In this document: positions 6,087 through 6,281 of the stretch, piece after piece
How positions within the stretch are numbered: the first letter of the stretch is position 1
Layout of the letters: every line of letters begins with the position of its first letter
Assembly: GCA_903873355.1 (NCBI GenBank)
Contig: CAIQOG010000449.1
Coordinates: forward strand, 1 to 6,281
Source: an uncultured Bacteroidales bacterium
Lineage (GTDB): Bacteria > Bacteroidota > Bacteroidia > Bacteroidales > Paludibacteraceae
Reading direction: 5' to 3'
DNA length: 6,281 nt
The notes under the pieces: model-generated
Databases searched by the model: none
The model's input: only the letters and a program-made list of their open reading frames with translations
What the model was told of the DNA's origin: nothing
Program-made: the position numbers and the translations under genes

Positions 6087-6132
6087 TGATCCGGTCGGGA
6101 TTCGAACCCGAGACCCACAGCTTAGAAGGCTG
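6087..6132 (-). tRNA. 3' fragment of tRNA-Arg(UCU), probable attachment-site scar
   Basis: The minus strand carries a well-formed 3' half of a tRNA. The anticodon loop is CTTCTAA (6122-6128) with anticodon TCT. The 3' anticodon strand is GCTGT, and the variable loop is GGGTC. The T-arm is TCGGG-TTCGAAT-CCCGA (6095-6111), followed by the 3' acceptor strand CCGGATC (6088-6094) and discriminator A (6087). CCA is not encoded. Four of the five anticodon-stem pairs form, but the outermost (C at 6133 against T at 6117) does not. Upstream there is no D-arm and no GATCCGG 5' acceptor strand. The gene is therefore truncated and cannot make a functional tRNA from this window. A break inside the anticodon stem is typical where tyrosine integrases use the 3' half of a tRNA gene as attachment site. 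Confidence 0.85.
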
Positions 6133-6281
6133 GATTTTATGTCTGAATATCAATAATTTACGGATAATTGTAAACCTATTGATTGATTTTCAAAGAAAAT
6201 TGAGAAATATTGAACTCATTTATACGTTGAAATTTAATCCAATTTCATACTCGATAAAATGATTCAAACAATGTTTGTTAC
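6133..6281. mobile_element. Possible left end of an element integrated at tRNA-Arg (continues beyond window)
   Basis: Sequence to the right of the tRNA fragment is very AT-rich, has no tRNA 5' half and no convincing gene. It contains short inverted repeats: ATTTTC-AAA-GAAAAT (6186-6200) and CAAACA-A-TGTTTG (6265-6277). If the tRNA fragment is the chromosomal remnant left by integration, the element starts here and the restored full tRNA gene should stand at its far end, to the right. No integrase is visible, so this rests wholly on the truncated tRNA and its position. Confidence 0.4.

Noticed and set aside
6087..6160. Complete tRNA gene, or tRNA interrupted by an intron in the anticodon arm
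   Set aside because: No D-arm or 5' acceptor strand (GATCCGG) is found anywhere to the right up to 6281. An intron would need the 5' half further right, which cannot be excluded beyond the window but is less likely than an attachment scar.
5870..6188. Distant inverted pair AATCAATC (5870-5877) and GATTGATT (6181-6188) as element ends
   Set aside because: Eight AT-rich bases separated by 300 bp are expected by chance, and they do not bound any gene.
6071..6262. Rightward open frame of 63 codons containing SGFEPETHSLEG
   Set aside because: This peptide is the familiar spurious translation of the antisense of a tRNA T-arm and anticodon arm; the rest is low-complexity AT-rich sequence with no family resemblance.

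Overview
The window looks like chromosomal DNA of a Bacteroidota (Bacteroidales-type) bacterium. The base composition is AT-rich. No gene start has a convincing Shine-Dalgarno sequence. The promoter ahead of the ABC transporter genes carries the Bacteroidota -7 element TAnnTTTG. A small histone H1-like (Hc1) protein of the type common in this phylum is also present. The species cannot be named from the sequence alone.

Positions 1-1705 hold four rightward genes. The first is the 3' part of a thiol glutathione peroxidase; the window opens two bases before its catalytic Cys codon. It is followed by a tightly packed trio: VOC-fold protein, SRPBCC/AHSA1-like protein, VOC-fold protein. The second trio gene starts directly after the first one's stop codon, and the third overlaps the second by 4 nt. 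A strong hairpin terminator at 1722-1753 closes this unit.

Positions 1754-5437 hold a separate unit: a Bacteroidota promoter (-7 box 1823-1830) and two ABC exporter half-transporters overlapping by 11 nt. Their nucleotide-binding motifs are complementary. The first protein has a degenerate Walker B/H-loop but a perfect LSGGQ signature. The second has an intact Walker B Glu and H-loop His but a degenerate LSLGQ signature. This is the pattern of a heterodimeric exporter with one working and one non-hydrolytic ATP site.

Positions 5438-5802 hold a leftward Hc1 histone-like gene with its own terminator, convergent with the ABC unit. Its candidate promoter lies inside a perfect 8-bp inverted repeat.

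Positions 5803-6281 contain no protein gene. The notable feature is the 3' half of a tRNA-Arg(UCU) gene (6087-6132, minus strand). It keeps its rho-independent terminator, but the match to a tRNA stops abruptly in the anticodon stem. The simplest reading is an attachment-site scar: a mobile element integrated by a tyrosine recombinase would begin near 6133 and run off the right edge. The window itself contains no complete new defence or mobile system; the boundary of one may be the last 150 bases.
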